NCBI RefSeq assembly: GCF_000550785.1
Contig: NZ_CP004350.1
Location: forward strand, 16,834 to 80,833
Direction: 5' to 3'
Origin: Corynebacterium casei LMG S-19264
GTDB taxonomy: Bacteria; Actinomycetota; Actinomycetes; Mycobacteriales; Mycobacteriaceae
Length of the DNA: 64,000 bases
The notes under the pieces are model-generated. The model saw only the letters and a program-made list of their open reading frames with translations. It searched no databases and was not told where the DNA came from. This document shows, piece after piece, positions 9,445 to 18,830 of this stretch; within the stretch, counting starts at the first letter, position 1; every line of letters begins with the position of its first letter. Both the position numbers and the translations under genes were made by a program.

Positions 9445-10253
9445 TCGTAGGATTCCTCCGCCGCGGGGAAGCTGCGCGCGGAAACATCATCGGCGTAGGC
9501 ACGTGCGGCATCAAGCAGGGAATCACCCAGATTGGCGTAGTGGCGCACGAAACGCGCGGTCTTGGCGCGGTTAAAGCCAAAGGCGTCCTGCCACACCAGA
9601 ATCTGGCCATCGGTGTCAGGGCCGGCACCGATACCGATTGTCGCGATTTCAATATCGCGCGTGACCTGCGCCGCGATCACAGCGGGCACCATTTCCAGCA
9701 CGACGGCGAACGCACCGGCGGCCTCCACGGCGCGGGCATCACGGGTGAGATTCTCCGCACCCGAACCGCGGCCTTGAATGACAGGGCCGCCCAGCGCGTG
9801 CTCCGACTGCGGGGTGAAACCAATATGCCCGCACACCGGAATGCCGGCGGTGACAATCGCGCTGATGGTCTCGGCGCGTTCCACGCCACCTTCGACCTTG
9901 ACCGCCTGCGCGCCGGTTTCTTTCATAATCTTTACCGCGCTGGACACTGCCTGCTCCGGCGAGATTTCATAGCTGCCAAAGGGCAGGTCAACCACCACTA
10001 GCGCGCGGCGGGCGGCTAGCACGACAGCTTTGGCGAAGACAATCATTTCATCAACAGTGATGGACAAAGTGGTCTCACGGCCGAGCACAACATTGGCAGC
10101 AGAGTCGCCGACAAGCAGCATGTCGATGCCTGCCTCATCAAAGATCCGCGCCGACATCGCGTCATAGCTTGTCAGCGCGGAGATAGGGGAGCCGGCGGCT
10201 TTGGCCTCGAAAAAGTGGCGGGTGCGTACCCGCTTTGCATCAATTCCTGACAT
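9441..10253 (-). CDS. panB: 3-methyl-2-oxobutanoate hydroxymethyltransferase
   Basis: A 270-residue enzyme that makes ketopantoate from 2-oxoisovalerate, the first committed step to pantothenate. Family landmarks are [19 protein letters not shown], the metal-binding [11 protein letters not shown] region, VKVEGG and HIGFTPQ. The start chosen is the ATG at 10253 ([11 protein letters not shown]); an open frame extends 11 codons upstream but looks non-coding. panB and panC form one operon. In C. glutamicum the same pair is adjacent. Confidence 0.95.
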   Translation of the reverse strand: MSGIDAKRVRTRHFFEAKAAGSPISALTSYDAMSARIFDEAGIDMLLVGDSAANVVLGRETTLSITVDEMIVFAKAVVLAARRALVVVDLPFGSYEISPEQAVSSAVKIMKETGAQAVKVEGGVERAETISAIVTAGIPVCGHIGFTPQSEHALGGPVIQGRGSGAENLTRDARAVEAAGAFAVVLEMVPAVIAAQVTRDIEIATIGIGAGPDTDGQILVWQDAFGFNRAKTARFVRHYANLGDSLLDAARAYADDVSARSFPAAEESYE

Positions 10254-10573
10254 GGCCAAAGTATAGCCGCGGCTAGATCGGGGCAAAGGGATTTTCGGGG
10301 TTTACAATCAGCCACCCGCCGGGGGAGATGTTTGGGGGTATGTCGCGACAAGTTGGCAAAGCGCCGTGAAACGAGGTGTGTTCGCCTAGCGCAATGGCAT
10401 TCCCAGGGATTTTGCCAGTGATTTCGCCTCGCGTTCGACTGTTGCAAAGTGTGTGAAACATCCTTCGCAATTCCTGCTATCCCGATTGTCCAAGTTGTAG
10501 GTAGTGGGACTCAAATTCTTATAAACTGTGACGTTGGTTAAGAACCCGTGATTAATGAGAATGGAGTCTCACT
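10254..10573. other. Intergenic region between panB and sucC
   Basis: About 320 bp with no gene. It must hold the divergent promoters of panBC and sucCD. GTGTGTGAAACATC near 10448 is only a weak partial match to a GlxR (cAMP receptor) site, and I claim no operator. Confidence 0.5.
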
Positions 10574-11767
10574 GTGGACCTTTACGAGTACCAAGCTCGT
10601 GACTTGTTTGAAAAGCATGACGTACCTGTACTTCGTGGCATCACCGCTACCTCGCCGACTCAGGCAGAAGAGGCAGCACAGAAGCTCGGTACCGACGTTG
10701 TGGTCGTAAAAGCCCAGGTGAAGGTAGGTGGACGTGGCAAGGCCGGAGGCGTGAAGCTGGCTAAGAGCCCGGCCGAAGCCGCACAGGCTGCCGATGCCAT
10801 CCTGGGTCTGAAGATCAAGGGGCACACCGTTCGCCGCGTGATGATCGCCGAAGGCGCGGACATCGCGGAAGAGTACTACTTCTCCATTCTCCTTGACCGC
10901 ACCAAGCGCCGTTACCTGGTGATGCTGTCTAAGGAAGGTGGCGTGGAAATTGAAACCCTCGCCGTGGAACGTCCTGAGGCATTGGTTCGCCGCAGCTTCT
11001 CCCCACTCGATGGCATGACCACCACCTTGGCGCGCGAAATCGCGACCGAGGCCGGTTTCAGCGAAGAAGAAATTGCCAAGCTGATCCCGGTGTTCAAGAA
11101 GCTCTACACCACTTACGTGGAAGAAGACGCCACCCTGGTGGAGGTCAACCCACTGGTTAAGACTGGTGCGGGCGATATCGTCGCGCTGGACGGCAAGGTG
11201 TCTTTGGATGAGAACGCTGCTTTCCGTCACTCCGATCACGCGGAACTACAAGACCACAGCGCGCAGGATCCGCTAGAGCTTAAGGCTCAAAAGATGGGTC
11301 TGAACTACGTCAAGCTTGATGGCTCCGTGGGTGTCATCGGCAATGGCGCGGGTCTTGTGATGTCCACTTTGGACGTTGTTGCTTATGCCGGTGAGGACCT
11401 GCCAAGCCAGCCAAAGCCAGCTAACTTCTTGGACATCGGCGGCGGCGCTAACGCTGAGGTCATGGCTAACGGCCTCGAGGTCATCCTCGGAGACACACAG
11501 GTCAAGTCCGTCTTCGTCAATGTCTTCGGCGGCATTACCGCCTGTGATGAGGTTGCTAAGGGCATTGTTCAGGCATTCCGCATCCTGGAATCTGAAGGTA
11601 TTGAGCCAAAGCCACTGGTTGTTCGCCTTGACGGCAACAATGCCGAGCTCGGCCGCTCCATCCTGGATGATGCAAACCTGCCAAAGCTTGTGCAGGTAGG
11701 AACCATGGATGAGGCAGCACGCAAGGCTGCTGAGCTCGCCGATTCCAACGCAACCGTCAACGCCTAG
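10574..11767 (+). CDS. sucC: Succinyl-CoA ligase, beta subunit
   Basis: A 397-residue subunit starting at GTG 10574 (read as Met-Asp-Leu-Tyr-Glu-Tyr). It has an N-terminal ATP-grasp domain ([17 protein letters not shown] is the nucleotide-binding loop) and a C-terminal CoA-ligase domain ([24 protein letters not shown]). With SucD it interconverts succinyl-CoA and succinate with ATP or GTP in the TCA cycle. sucD starts 25 bp downstream. In C. glutamicum sucCD is an operon under carbon-source control. Confidence 0.96.
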   Translation: MDLYEYQARDLFEKHDVPVLRGITATSPTQAEEAAQKLGTDVVVVKAQVKVGGRGKAGGVKLAKSPAEAAQAADAILGLKIKGHTVRRVMIAEGADIAEEYYFSILLDRTKRRYLVMLSKEGGVEIETLAVERPEALVRRSFSPLDGMTTTLAREIATEAGFSEEEIAKLIPVFKKLYTTYVEEDATLVEVNPLVKTGAGDIVALDGKVSLDENAAFRHSDHAELQDHSAQDPLELKAQKMGLNYVKLDGSVGVIGNGAGLVMSTLDVVAYAGEDLPSQPKPANFLDIGGGANAEVMANGLEVILGDTQVKSVFVNVFGGITACDEVAKGIVQAFRILESEGIEPKPLVVRLDGNNAELGRSILDDANLPKLVQVGTMDEAARKAAELADSNATVNA

Positions 11768-11792
11768 AGACTTCTAAGGACCAAAATTTCTC

Positions 11793-12695
11793 ATGGCTAT
11801 TTTTCTCGACTCTGATTCCAAGATCATCGTTCAGGGCATGACCGGTTCTGAGGGCATGAAGCACACCCAGCGCATGCTCGGATCTGGTTCCAATATTGTT
11901 GGCGGCGTGAACCCAAAGAAGGCCGGCGAAACCGTTTCTTTTGAAACCGGTGAAACCATCCCGGTTTTCGGCACCGTGCGTGAAGCAATTCAGGCCACCG
12001 GCGCGAATGTCACCGTCATCTTCGTTCCAGCGAAGTTCACCAAGGCTGCTGTGGAAGAGGCAATTCATGCCAACATCCCACTCGCTGTTGTCATTACTGA
12101 AGGCGTTCCGGTCAAGGACACCGCTGAGTTCTTCGCCCTGGCGAAGGAATCCAACACCCGCATCATCGGCCCTAACTGCCCGGGCCTTATCACCCCAGGT
12201 CAGTCCAACGCGGGCATCATTCCTGCGGAGACCGCACCGGAGCCAGGCTCCATCGGCCTGGTGTCTAAGTCCGGCACCCTGACCTATCAGATGATGTACG
12301 AGCTCTCCGATATTGGTTTCTCCACCTGCGTAGGCATCGGCGGCGACCCAATCATCGGCACCACTCACATTGCTGCGATCGAAGATTTTCAGAAGGACCC
12401 TGACACCAAGGCAATCATGATGATTGGTGAGATCGGCGGCGACGCTGAGGAGTACGCAGCGAACTACATTGCTGAGTACGTGACCAAGCCAGTGGTTGCC
12501 TACATCGCGGGCTTCACCGCACCTGAAGGCAAGACCATGGGCCACGCCGGCGCTATCGTCTCTGGTTCCTCAGGCACCGCGGAAGGCAAGAAGCGCGCGC
12601 TTGAGGCGGCTGGTGTTCGCGTGGGTAAGACTCCATCGCAAGCCGCTGAGCTTATGCGTGAAGCTCTCGCTGCGGCCGAAGCGAAGCAGCACTAA
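11793..12695 (+). CDS. sucD: Succinyl-CoA ligase, alpha subunit
   Basis: A 300-residue subunit with an N-terminal CoA-binding Rossmann domain ([17 protein letters not shown], then [10 protein letters not shown]) and the phosphohistidine loop [17 protein letters not shown] near residue 250, where the conserved His carries the phosphoryl group. It pairs with the sucC product. The operon ends in a strong terminator at 12724-12763. Confidence 0.96.
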   Translation: MAIFLDSDSKIIVQGMTGSEGMKHTQRMLGSGSNIVGGVNPKKAGETVSFETGETIPVFGTVREAIQATGANVTVIFVPAKFTKAAVEEAIHANIPLAVVITEGVPVKDTAEFFALAKESNTRIIGPNCPGLITPGQSNAGIIPAETAPEPGSIGLVSKSGTLTYQMMYELSDIGFSTCVGIGGDPIIGTTHIAAIEDFQKDPDTKAIMMIGEIGGDAEEYAANYIAEYVTKPVVAYIAGFTAPEGKTMGHAGAIVSGSSGTAEGKKRALEAAGVRVGKTPSQAAELMREALAAAEAKQH

Positions 12696-12723
12696 TAAAA
12701 CCCCTGAATCACCACGCATAAAA

Positions 12724-12763
12724 AAGGCGGGTACTGAGTCGCAATGGATCAGTACCCGCCTTC
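12724..12763. terminator. Bidirectional terminator between sucD and the dioxygenase gene
   Basis: AAGGCGGGTACTGA pairs perfectly with TCAGTACCCGCCTT around an 11-12 base loop. A-rich on the left and T-rich on the right, it can serve both convergent genes. Confidence 0.88.
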
Positions 12764-12769
12764 ATGTGT

Positions 12770-13639
12770 TTAGTAGACCTCGATGGAACGGATGTGGTTG
12801 CCCAAGCCCACGCGGTTAAATACGGTGCGCGCGGTGGTTGGGTCATTCGCAGCGCCCATGGTCAACAGCAGTGGCACGAAGTGGTCTGCGGTTGGGTGCG
12901 CAATGCGCGCGCCGGGGCCCTTGTTGAGGTAGTCGCGCAGTGAGTCCACGTCGCCGCGGGCGATGGTCTCACCGGCCCAGTCATCAAAGTCCTGGACGTA
13001 CGGCTGCAGGGAAGGATCGCGCATGACGGCGAAGCTGTGGGTCATGTAGCCGGAGCCGACAACCAGGATGCCTTCTTCGCGCAGGCTGCGCAGCTTGTTG
13101 CCCAGCTCCTGCAAATCGGCTGGGTTCATCGATGGCATCGAAACCTGGATAACTGGCACGTCACCGGCTGGGTACATGGCCATCATTGGGATAAACGCGC
13201 CGTGGTCCAAGCCGCGGTCGGTGAATTGGTGAACCGGGGAGTAGCCCAGAAGGCCTGCTACGCGCTGTGCCAGCTCGGTGGCGTCAGGGGTTTCGTACTG
13301 CAGTGTGTAGTAGCGAGGGTGGAAGCCGCCGAAGTCGTAGTACAGCGGGGTGCCTGCTGCCGATGCCGAAATAGCTACCGGCGCATTCTCCCAGTGTGCG
13401 GAAATCATGACTACGGCGCGAGGCTTTGGCAAAGACTCGGACCATTTATTGAGGTAGCCCAGCCATTCGGCGTCGTCCAGGGTTGGAGGCGCACCGTGGG
13501 ATACGAAGAGGGCTGGCATTGGTCCGTCGCTCGGTTCCCACACGCGGTGCATGTGTGCGCGTGGGATGGTGAGGGCGCGCAGGTCATCCAACGCACCTGC
13601 AGGGCGGACTTGAGTACGAGGATCTGGCAGAACGGACAT
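12770..13639 (-). CDS. LigB-type extradiol dioxygenase family protein
   Basis: A 289-residue protein of the class III extradiol (DODA/YgiD-like) family. The metal-site and catalytic histidines are visible in SHGAPP near residue 48, SAHWE, LDHGAFIPMMAMYP and HPTADHFVPLL. These enzymes open catechol-type rings with Fe or Zn. It is divergent from the MarR regulator at 13771 with about 130 bp between them, which suggests control by that regulator and a role against quinones or phenolics, as in other MarR-dioxygenase pairs. Confidence 0.85.
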   Translation of the reverse strand: MSVLPDPRTQVRPAGALDDLRALTIPRAHMHRVWEPSDGPMPALFVSHGAPPTLDDAEWLGYLNKWSESLPKPRAVVMISAHWENAPVAISASAAGTPLYYDFGGFHPRYYTLQYETPDATELAQRVAGLLGYSPVHQFTDRGLDHGAFIPMMAMYPAGDVPVIQVSMPSMNPADLQELGNKLRSLREEGILVVGSGYMTHSFAVMRDPSLQPYVQDFDDWAGETIARGDVDSLRDYLNKGPGARIAHPTADHFVPLLLTMGAANDPTTARTVFNRVGLGNHIRSIEVY

Positions 13640-13770
13640 GTTCTCTCCTAGAGGATTACTTAAAGGTTTAACTAAAACTTAGCATGCGTCGCTTAAGATG
13701 TAAAGCGATATTTTTTACCTACCTGCTAATCTGTCTTGAAAAGCGCATTTGCTCTGCTAAACTCGTGCCT

Positions 13771-14274
13771 ATGAATCCCAAGAATAGTCATTCGGGAAAG
13801 GGTGCCGAATCTCAAACACGTTGGCTTAATGATGAAGAAAAGGACACCTTCTTCACGCTTATGGCGTTGATTATTGACGTGGACCGTTCGCTGGATAAGC
13901 AGTTGAATCAAAACGCTGGTTTGAGCCACTTTGGCTACACCGCGCTGGCCCGTTTGTCTGAGGCGGAGAACCGCCAATTGCGCATGAGTGAGTTGGCGTC
14001 CACCGCTAATGGTTCTTTGTCGCGTTTGTCGCAGGTGATTGCCAAGCTGGAGAAGAAGGGCTGGGTCACCCGCAGCGCCGATCCGGATGATGGGCGTTAT
14101 ACAGTCGCCACGCTTACCGATGCCGGCTACGACAAAGTCGTCGCCACCGCCCCCGGCCATGTTGAGCAGGTTCAAAAGGTTTTGTTCGATCCGCTGACTA
14201 AGTCGCAGGTGCAGCAGGTTCACACCATCGGCCAGCGTATTTTGCGCCGTATTAAAGAACTCGATTCTGAGTAG
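13771..14274 (+). CDS. MarR-family transcriptional regulator
   Basis: A 167-residue protein from the ATG at 13771 (MNPKNSHSGKG); the frame is open further upstream but those residues look non-coding. The winged helix is recognisable: LRMSELASTANGSLSRLSQV (recognition helix) followed by KKGWVTRSADPDDGRYTVATLT (wing). It is divergent from the dioxygenase gene. The spacer holds the imperfect palindromic stretch GGTTTAACTAAAAC near 13664, a candidate operator. Confidence 0.85.
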   Translation: MNPKNSHSGKGAESQTRWLNDEEKDTFFTLMALIIDVDRSLDKQLNQNAGLSHFGYTALARLSEAENRQLRMSELASTANGSLSRLSQVIAKLEKKGWVTRSADPDDGRYTVATLTDAGYDKVVATAPGHVEQVQKVLFDPLTKSQVQQVHTIGQRILRRIKELDSE

Positions 14275-14349
14275 TTCTTTTTGCGCGTATAAGCAGCTGT
14301 TTTGCTTGAATGACGTGCGAAGAGTAACCTAATTCCCTAGCGAAAGCTT

Positions 14350-14422
14350 GGGGCATTAGCTCAATTGGTAGAGCACCTGCTTTGCAAGCAGGAGGTCAGG
14401 AGTTCGATTCTCCTATGCTCCA
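14350..14422 (+). tRNA. tRNA-Ala (TGC anticodon), second copy
   Basis: Its 73 bases are identical to 711-783, with the same acceptor, anticodon TGC and T arm. It stands alone, not with tRNA-Ile. Confidence 0.97.
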
Positions 14423-14430
14423 CAAGTAAA

Positions 14431-14458
14431 AGGCTTGGTAGAAAAATCTACCAAGCCT
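14431..14458 (+). terminator. Intrinsic terminator after the second tRNA-Ala
   Basis: AGGCTTGGTAGA pairs with TCTACCAAGCCT around AAAA. It is almost the same hairpin as at 791-820, so tRNA and terminator were copied together. Confidence 0.82.
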
Positions 14459-14493
14459 CTCGCAGTTTTCAATTGCTGCCGGTACTGTTTTGG

Positions 14494-15891
14494 GGGTTAA
14501 GTAAAGAAAAGTGTGTCTGTCGGTGTGTTGCCGGCGGACATTGTGTTATCTACCTAGCCATCCTTTCTGTATTCCCATAGAGTGCTGGTAGGTGGTATCG
14601 ATTGCGGTGTCGTATCCGCTTGGGCCACCGATTTCTGGTGGTGTGGGTGATTCCGCTTCGAGTAAGGCGTTGACTTTGGCGAGTGCGTCTTTACCCCAGC
14701 GTTGCTGCCTGGCGGTCTTTACGGGCTCGGCAGGCAGCTGCGTTTTTGATGCGAGCCACCAATCGATGGCGGTGCGTTGGTGTTCTTTGCTCATTCCGCG
14801 GTGGTTTCTGGCGAGGAGTTTGAGCGGTGAGTTGATGCCACCTTCAAGGCTGTTGGTGGTGGATTTTGGTGTTCCAATGAATCCTTCGGGTGGTTCTATC
14901 CAGGTAAATAGCCATTTTTTGCTGTTGAGGTTGTTTAGCGAATTCATGGCTGTGCGGTCTCGTTTGTGTGTCCAGTCCCAGGTTTTCCCGCTGGGGTGTT
15001 GACCGCGTTTATAAAAGGTTTTCTTAGCGAGTGTGGGTTTGTAAAACTCGTGGGTAGCCAGCAGGTTTGTATTCCATTGGTAGGCGTCGTCGGGGGTTTC
15101 TACTTTGGTCAGCGACAGGGCTAGTGCGTAGATGGCTTTGCCTGCTTCTGTGCGTGGCCTGGAGGTGGTTTGGCGTCTGATATGGCGTTGAACGTGGACG
15201 GTGCAGCGTTGAATGTGGCTGGTGGGCCAGCATTTTTTGATTGCTGATAAGGCTCCGGTCCCGCCGTCGAGGGTGATGATCAGTGGGGGCTGTAGTTGGG
15301 AGATGAGTTTGATGTAGTTGGTGGTGGATTCTTTATCGCACCACAGCCATGCGACGACGTGGTCGAGGCTTGCGGCGATGAGCAGGCACTGTTTGTTGAG
15401 GTAGGTGCCGTCGATAAATAGCTGGTCATAGACCCTATTGTGGTCGATTTCTACGTTAGGTTGTATCAGCCAGCACCATTTCATGCGTGCGTGCAGGGTT
15501 TGGCGGGTGGTGTTGTGTTCTTGTGCGAGGCTGTTGAGGGAACGACCCGTGGTGATCCAGGTGTAGAACAGTCGGAAGGTTGCGGCGTCTTTGCTGGCTT
15601 GTTGGCTGTTTCTTACTGAGGATCCGCGGCAGCCTTGTGTGCATCGCCAGCGTTGGGTGCCGGCTTGTGTGTATCCGTTTTTCTTCATTAGCCCTGTACA
15701 GATGGGGCATCTTGGTCTGTTTGTACTCACCGGAAAATCAAACCAGAACCGGTTAGCACACTTTTCACGGGATCTCGGTATTGAACGCAAAAGGCCGGTT
15801 AATAGCTCTTGGAGACCTATTAACCGGCTAAAAACAGTTGTTGAGCTGGCAGAAGTAAGCTAATTCAGACACACTTTTCTTTACTTAGCCC
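14494..15891. mobile_element. Complete IS1249-type element (IS256 superfamily)
   Basis: A 1398-bp element. Its ends are 26-bp inverted repeats with one mismatch: GGGTTAAGTAAAGAAAAGTG... on the left and the complement of GGGCTAAGTAAAGAAAAGTG... on the right. One transposase gene on the minus strand fills it. It is inserted between tRNA-Ala and the SDR gene, one base before the SDR start codon. Confidence 0.9.
14546..15790 (-). CDS. IS1249-type transposase
   Basis: A 414-residue product in the longest frame; the GTG at about 15730 (read MSTNRPRCPICTG) is a likely alternative start. The N-terminus has a zinc ribbon, CPICTGLMKKNG then CTQGC. A DDE-type core follows, with IDGTYLNK, ITLDGG and LEGGINSPLK as landmarks. 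It is the only gene of the element at 14494-15891 and looks intact, so the element may be active. Confidence 0.88.
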   Translation of the reverse strand: MRSIPRSREKCANRFWFDFPVSTNRPRCPICTGLMKKNGYTQAGTQRWRCTQGCRGSSVRNSQQASKDAATFRLFYTWITTGRSLNSLAQEHNTTRQTLHARMKWCWLIQPNVEIDHNRVYDQLFIDGTYLNKQCLLIAASLDHVVAWLWCDKESTTNYIKLISQLQPPLIITLDGGTGALSAIKKCWPTSHIQRCTVHVQRHIRRQTTSRPRTEAGKAIYALALSLTKVETPDDAYQWNTNLLATHEFYKPTLAKKTFYKRGQHPSGKTWDWTHKRDRTAMNSLNNLNSKKWLFTWIEPPEGFIGTPKSTTNSLEGGINSPLKLLARNHRGMSKEHQRTAIDWWLASKTQLPAEPVKTARQQRWGKDALAKVNALLEAESPTPPEIGGPSGYDTAIDTTYQHSMGIQKGWLGR

Positions 15892-15900
15892 TGTTTTGGA

Positions 15901-16707
15901 ATGCATGCATTCGAGGATTTTGGTGGTCGCTTGGCTGTGGTCACTGGCGCGGCATCGGGTATTGGGCGTGATCTTATGCTGGCACTTGCCAGTAAAGGGG
16001 CTAATGTAGCTGCCTGCGATCTGAACGAGGGGAAGCTGCAAACAGCGGTTCGCAAGGTGCAGCGTCTTTATCCGACCGTGCGAGTTACCGCGCATGTGTG
16101 CGATGTGTCTGACAGGCTCAATGTGCGGCAGTTTCAAAATGAAGTTGCCAGTGAACACAACACCGATTGTGTCCACTTCCTGTTTAACAACGCTGGTGCT
16201 GTCGGTGGGATGTCTTTCGTTTCCTCGCCGCCGGAGGAATGGGAGCGCACATTTGCGGTGTCTTGGTTTGGCACTTACAACTGCACGCGGGAGTTTATGC
16301 CGATGTTGCTTGCCGCCGATCAAGGGGCAGTGGTGAATACTGCTTCGGTTAATGCGCTCTGGGCAAGCCTCGGATCTTGTACACCGCACTCCGCGTACTC
16401 CTCTGCGAAGTTCGCGGTGCGTGGTTTCACCGAGTCGCTCGTAGTTGATTTTCAACGCAATGCCCCGCATCTGTCCGCGGTTCTAGTGTTGGCAGGTCAT
16501 GTGAGCACTGGAATGCCCGCCCCGCCGCGCACGTGGAGGCGTGCACTCGACGGGGAGTTCGCCGACTACGAGCCAGTATCAAGTGAGTCGGCTGCCAGCA
16601 TAATTTTGGAGGCAGTTCAGCGTGGTGAATGGCGGGTGGTCATCGGTGATGACGCGGCTGCCGTCGATGCACGAGTGAGGGCTGATCCCTGGAGTGTCTA
16701 CGACTAG
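15901..16707 (+). CDS. Short-chain dehydrogenase/reductase
   Basis: A 268-residue classical SDR. The cofactor motif is VTGAASGIGRD near residue 16; NNAGAVGG is the second structural motif; the catalytic pair is YSSAKFAVRG (Tyr-x3-Lys) after a Ser in TASVN. The start ATG lies one base after the target duplication of the IS at 14494-15891, so the native promoter and ribosome site have been moved away and expression may be lost or driven from the IS. Substrate unknown. Confidence 0.88.
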   Translation: MHAFEDFGGRLAVVTGAASGIGRDLMLALASKGANVAACDLNEGKLQTAVRKVQRLYPTVRVTAHVCDVSDRLNVRQFQNEVASEHNTDCVHFLFNNAGAVGGMSFVSSPPEEWERTFAVSWFGTYNCTREFMPMLLAADQGAVVNTASVNALWASLGSCTPHSAYSSAKFAVRGFTESLVVDFQRNAPHLSAVLVLAGHVSTGMPAPPRTWRRALDGEFADYEPVSSESAASIILEAVQRGEWRVVIGDDAAAVDARVRADPWSVYD

Positions 16708-16790
16708 TGGACTGAGGACCGCGACTCCCGGGGAGGTAGTGCTTTCAACCAGTTTCTGTATCCAGTAACGCGAGCAACGGACAAATGAGA

Positions 16791-18014
16791 TCAAATAAGC
16801 GTCAGTAAGACGCCACCGAGTGCTCCGACCAGGACGACAGTCCAGGGTGGGAGTTTCCATGTTGTTAGAAGGACGAAGCAGGCTAGTGCCAAGGTGAATG
16901 TCGCTGGTCCTGTGATTGCTGATGTGAATACGGGTGTGTAGAGCGCGGCGCCGAGCACGCCGACGACGGCGGCATTGGCGCCGCGCATTGCTGCTTGGGC
17001 CCAAGCGCGTTGGCGCAGTGAATTCCAAAACGGCAGCACGCCGATAAGGAGTAGGAATCCGGGAAGGAAGATCGCAAGAAGCGCGATGGTTGCACCAAGG
17101 GTTCCGTTTGGTCCAACGGTAGTTATGGTGCCCAGAAATGCCGCGAAGGTGAACAAGGGGCCAGGCACTGCCTGCGCGATACCGTAGCCGGCAAGGAAGT
17201 CCTGTTCAGCAATCCACCCGGTCTCCACAACACCGTTGTGTAGAAGAGGCAGAACTACATGCCCGCCGCCGAATACTAATGCGCCGGCGCGGTAGAAGGA
17301 ATCAACAAGCACGACAACTGAAGAGCCCGTGGCGGCCAGTAGTAGTGGGAGTCCGAGAAGGAGTATCGCGAACAAGATTAGCGAGATGATTCCAACAATG
17401 CGGGGGACTGGAAGGTGAAGATTTCCGCCGGTAGTTGTTGTTGAAGAGCGGCAGAAGAAATAGCCTGCGACAAGGCCAAAGATAATCGCAATTACTTGCC
17501 CGGCGGATCCCGGTAGAAGCAGTGCGCAACCGGCGGCGATAACCGCAATGGTTGCGCGGGTTTTGTCCGGTGTGAGGTTCTTTGCCATGCCAAGTACTGC
17601 TTGAGCGACAATGGCGACTGCAACAACCTTGAGGCCGGTGAGGAGGCCTTGGGTGGATGGGGAATCGAAAAGTGAAATGCCCAAAGCGAATAAGACTAAG
17701 AGTGCTGCGGAGGGAAGCGTGAAGGCCACAAATGCAGCGAGTGCGCCCAGGAAGCCGGCCCGGTGCATGCCGAGCGCGAAACCCACCTGACTGGAAGCGG
17801 GACCCGGCAAGAACTGACACAATGCGACGAGATCCGCGTACTCCTCATCTTTCAGCCAGCCCCGGTGTTGAACCGTCTCAGTGCGAAAGTATCCGAGATG
17901 CGCGATGGGGCCACCGAAGGAAGTAAGGCCGAGCTTGAGAAAGGTCCAAAACACTTCCCACGCTGTGCCTTTCTGGGAAGAATTGGTGGGCTCAGGGGCT
18001 GGGGTATCGGCCAT
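16791..18014 (-). CDS. chrA: Chromate transporter (CHR family)
   Basis: A 407-residue membrane protein with the two-halved CHR architecture of about 10-12 helices. The first half carries LGLTSFGGPIAHLGYF and CQFLPGPASSQVGFALG; the second half carries GALVFGGGHVVLPLL and GIAQAVPGPLFTFAAFLG, the repeated FGG...PGP pattern of the family. It exports chromate, giving resistance, or has a related anion role. The gene is single and ends in an unclear 84-bp spacer before the SDR gene. Confidence 0.9.
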   Translation of the reverse strand: MADTPAPEPTNSSQKGTAWEVFWTFLKLGLTSFGGPIAHLGYFRTETVQHRGWLKDEEYADLVALCQFLPGPASSQVGFALGMHRAGFLGALAAFVAFTLPSAALLVLFALGISLFDSPSTQGLLTGLKVVAVAIVAQAVLGMAKNLTPDKTRATIAVIAAGCALLLPGSAGQVIAIIFGLVAGYFFCRSSTTTTGGNLHLPVPRIVGIISLILFAILLLGLPLLLAATGSSVVVLVDSFYRAGALVFGGGHVVLPLLHNGVVETGWIAEQDFLAGYGIAQAVPGPLFTFAAFLGTITTVGPNGTLGATIALLAIFLPGFLLLIGVLPFWNSLRQRAWAQAAMRGANAAVVGVLGAALYTPVFTSAITGPATFTLALACFVLLTTWKLPPWTVVLVGALGGVLLTLI

Positions 18015-18096
18015 TAACGTCCTGCTTTTCTCTGCAATGCGAAGGAATACTTGGCTGGATTATAAGCAGAAATCCACACGTGCGCTGGGTGAGGAA

Positions 18097-18110
18097 GTTT
18101 CACGTGAAAC
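18097..18110. promoter_or_regulatory. parS-like ParB-binding site
   Basis: The palindrome GTTTCACGTGAAAC matches the 14-base core of the conserved bacterial parS site (16-base consensus TGTTTCACGTGAAACA; 14 of 16 here). It lies between chrA and the AHSA1-like gene, and parS sites cluster near the origin, as the gyrA-type neighbourhood suggests. Confidence 0.75.
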
Positions 18111-18189
18111 CAGACGATGGGCAAGGCAATTGCTCAGTAGGATGGGCGACAGTAAACCTGCCGAAATGCTAAACCTTCTGAGGAGCACA

Positions 18190-18828
18190 ATGTCTGAGGC
18201 TGAAAGCTTGAATAAAACCTACCGTGCGCTGGGAAATGCTCCGGTTGCCGATGGTGAAGGTAAGTCCGTTGTACTGCGCAGGACCTTTGCAGCAGAGGTT
18301 ACCGATGCATGGAAGGCCTGCACCGACAAGGAGCAGCTCGCGCAATGGTTCAGCGAAGTTGACGGTGATTTCCGTCAAGGCGGAAGCTTCCAGGTCAAAG
18401 ACAACGCCGGTGGAGAAGTGCTGCATTTTGAAGCGCCGATCACGCTGAAGACGACGTGGGCACTGGGTCCTGGAATGACCACGGAATTGGAACTGCGCTT
18501 TACCCCAGAAGGAGAAAACACCACCCTGGAGCTGGAACATTCCACACCAGCGGCGATCCTCGATGAGATGGTGGCCGCTTATGGCCCTGGCGGAACCATC
18601 GGTGTGGCCGTGGGCTGGGATCTCACACTGCACATGCTGGGCAAGCACCTATCCGGTGAAGCATTTGATCCAGTGACCTGGGAAAGCACCGATGAGGCCA
18701 AGGAGTACGCAAAGAGCGCATCTGAGGCATGGGGTGAGGTTGTTCAGAAGGCGTGGGGAACGAGCGATGAAGACATCGCTGCCGCAGTCGCCTTCGCCAA
18801 CTCACATTTCGCGCCAGACGAAGAGTAG
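18190..18828 (+). CDS. SRPBCC (AHSA1-like) domain protein
   Basis: A 212-residue protein from the ATG at 18190, which follows AGGAGCACA. The sequence VVLRRTFAAEVTDAWKACTDKEQLAQWF followed by GDFRQGGSFQV fits the AHSA1/SRPBCC fold, a hydrophobic-ligand pocket domain. It probably binds a small molecule or acts as a co-chaperone-like protein; no partner is obvious. The parS-like site at 18097 lies just upstream. Confidence 0.8.
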   Translation: MSEAESLNKTYRALGNAPVADGEGKSVVLRRTFAAEVTDAWKACTDKEQLAQWFSEVDGDFRQGGSFQVKDNAGGEVLHFEAPITLKTTWALGPGMTTELELRFTPEGENTTLELEHSTPAAILDEMVAAYGPGGTIGVAVGWDLTLHMLGKHLSGEAFDPVTWESTDEAKEYAKSASEAWGEVVQKAWGTSDEDIAAAVAFANSHFAPDEE

Positions 18829-18830
18829 TC

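Larger units (their letters stand above)
14486..15899. repeat. 8-bp target-site duplication flanking the IS
   Basis: TGTTTTGG stands at 14486-14493 and again at 15892-15899, directly outside the inverted repeats of the element. An intact duplication indicates a simple and fairly recent insertion. The length fits the IS256 superfamily. Confidence 0.85.

Noticed and set aside
8701..9450. Plus-strand open frame of 249 codons over panC
   Set aside because: panC is clear on the other strand with HxGH motif and operon coupling; the plus frame has no motifs.
11757..12545. Minus-strand open frame of 262 codons over sucD
   Set aside because: sucD is complete on the plus strand; the antisense frame follows from high GC third positions.
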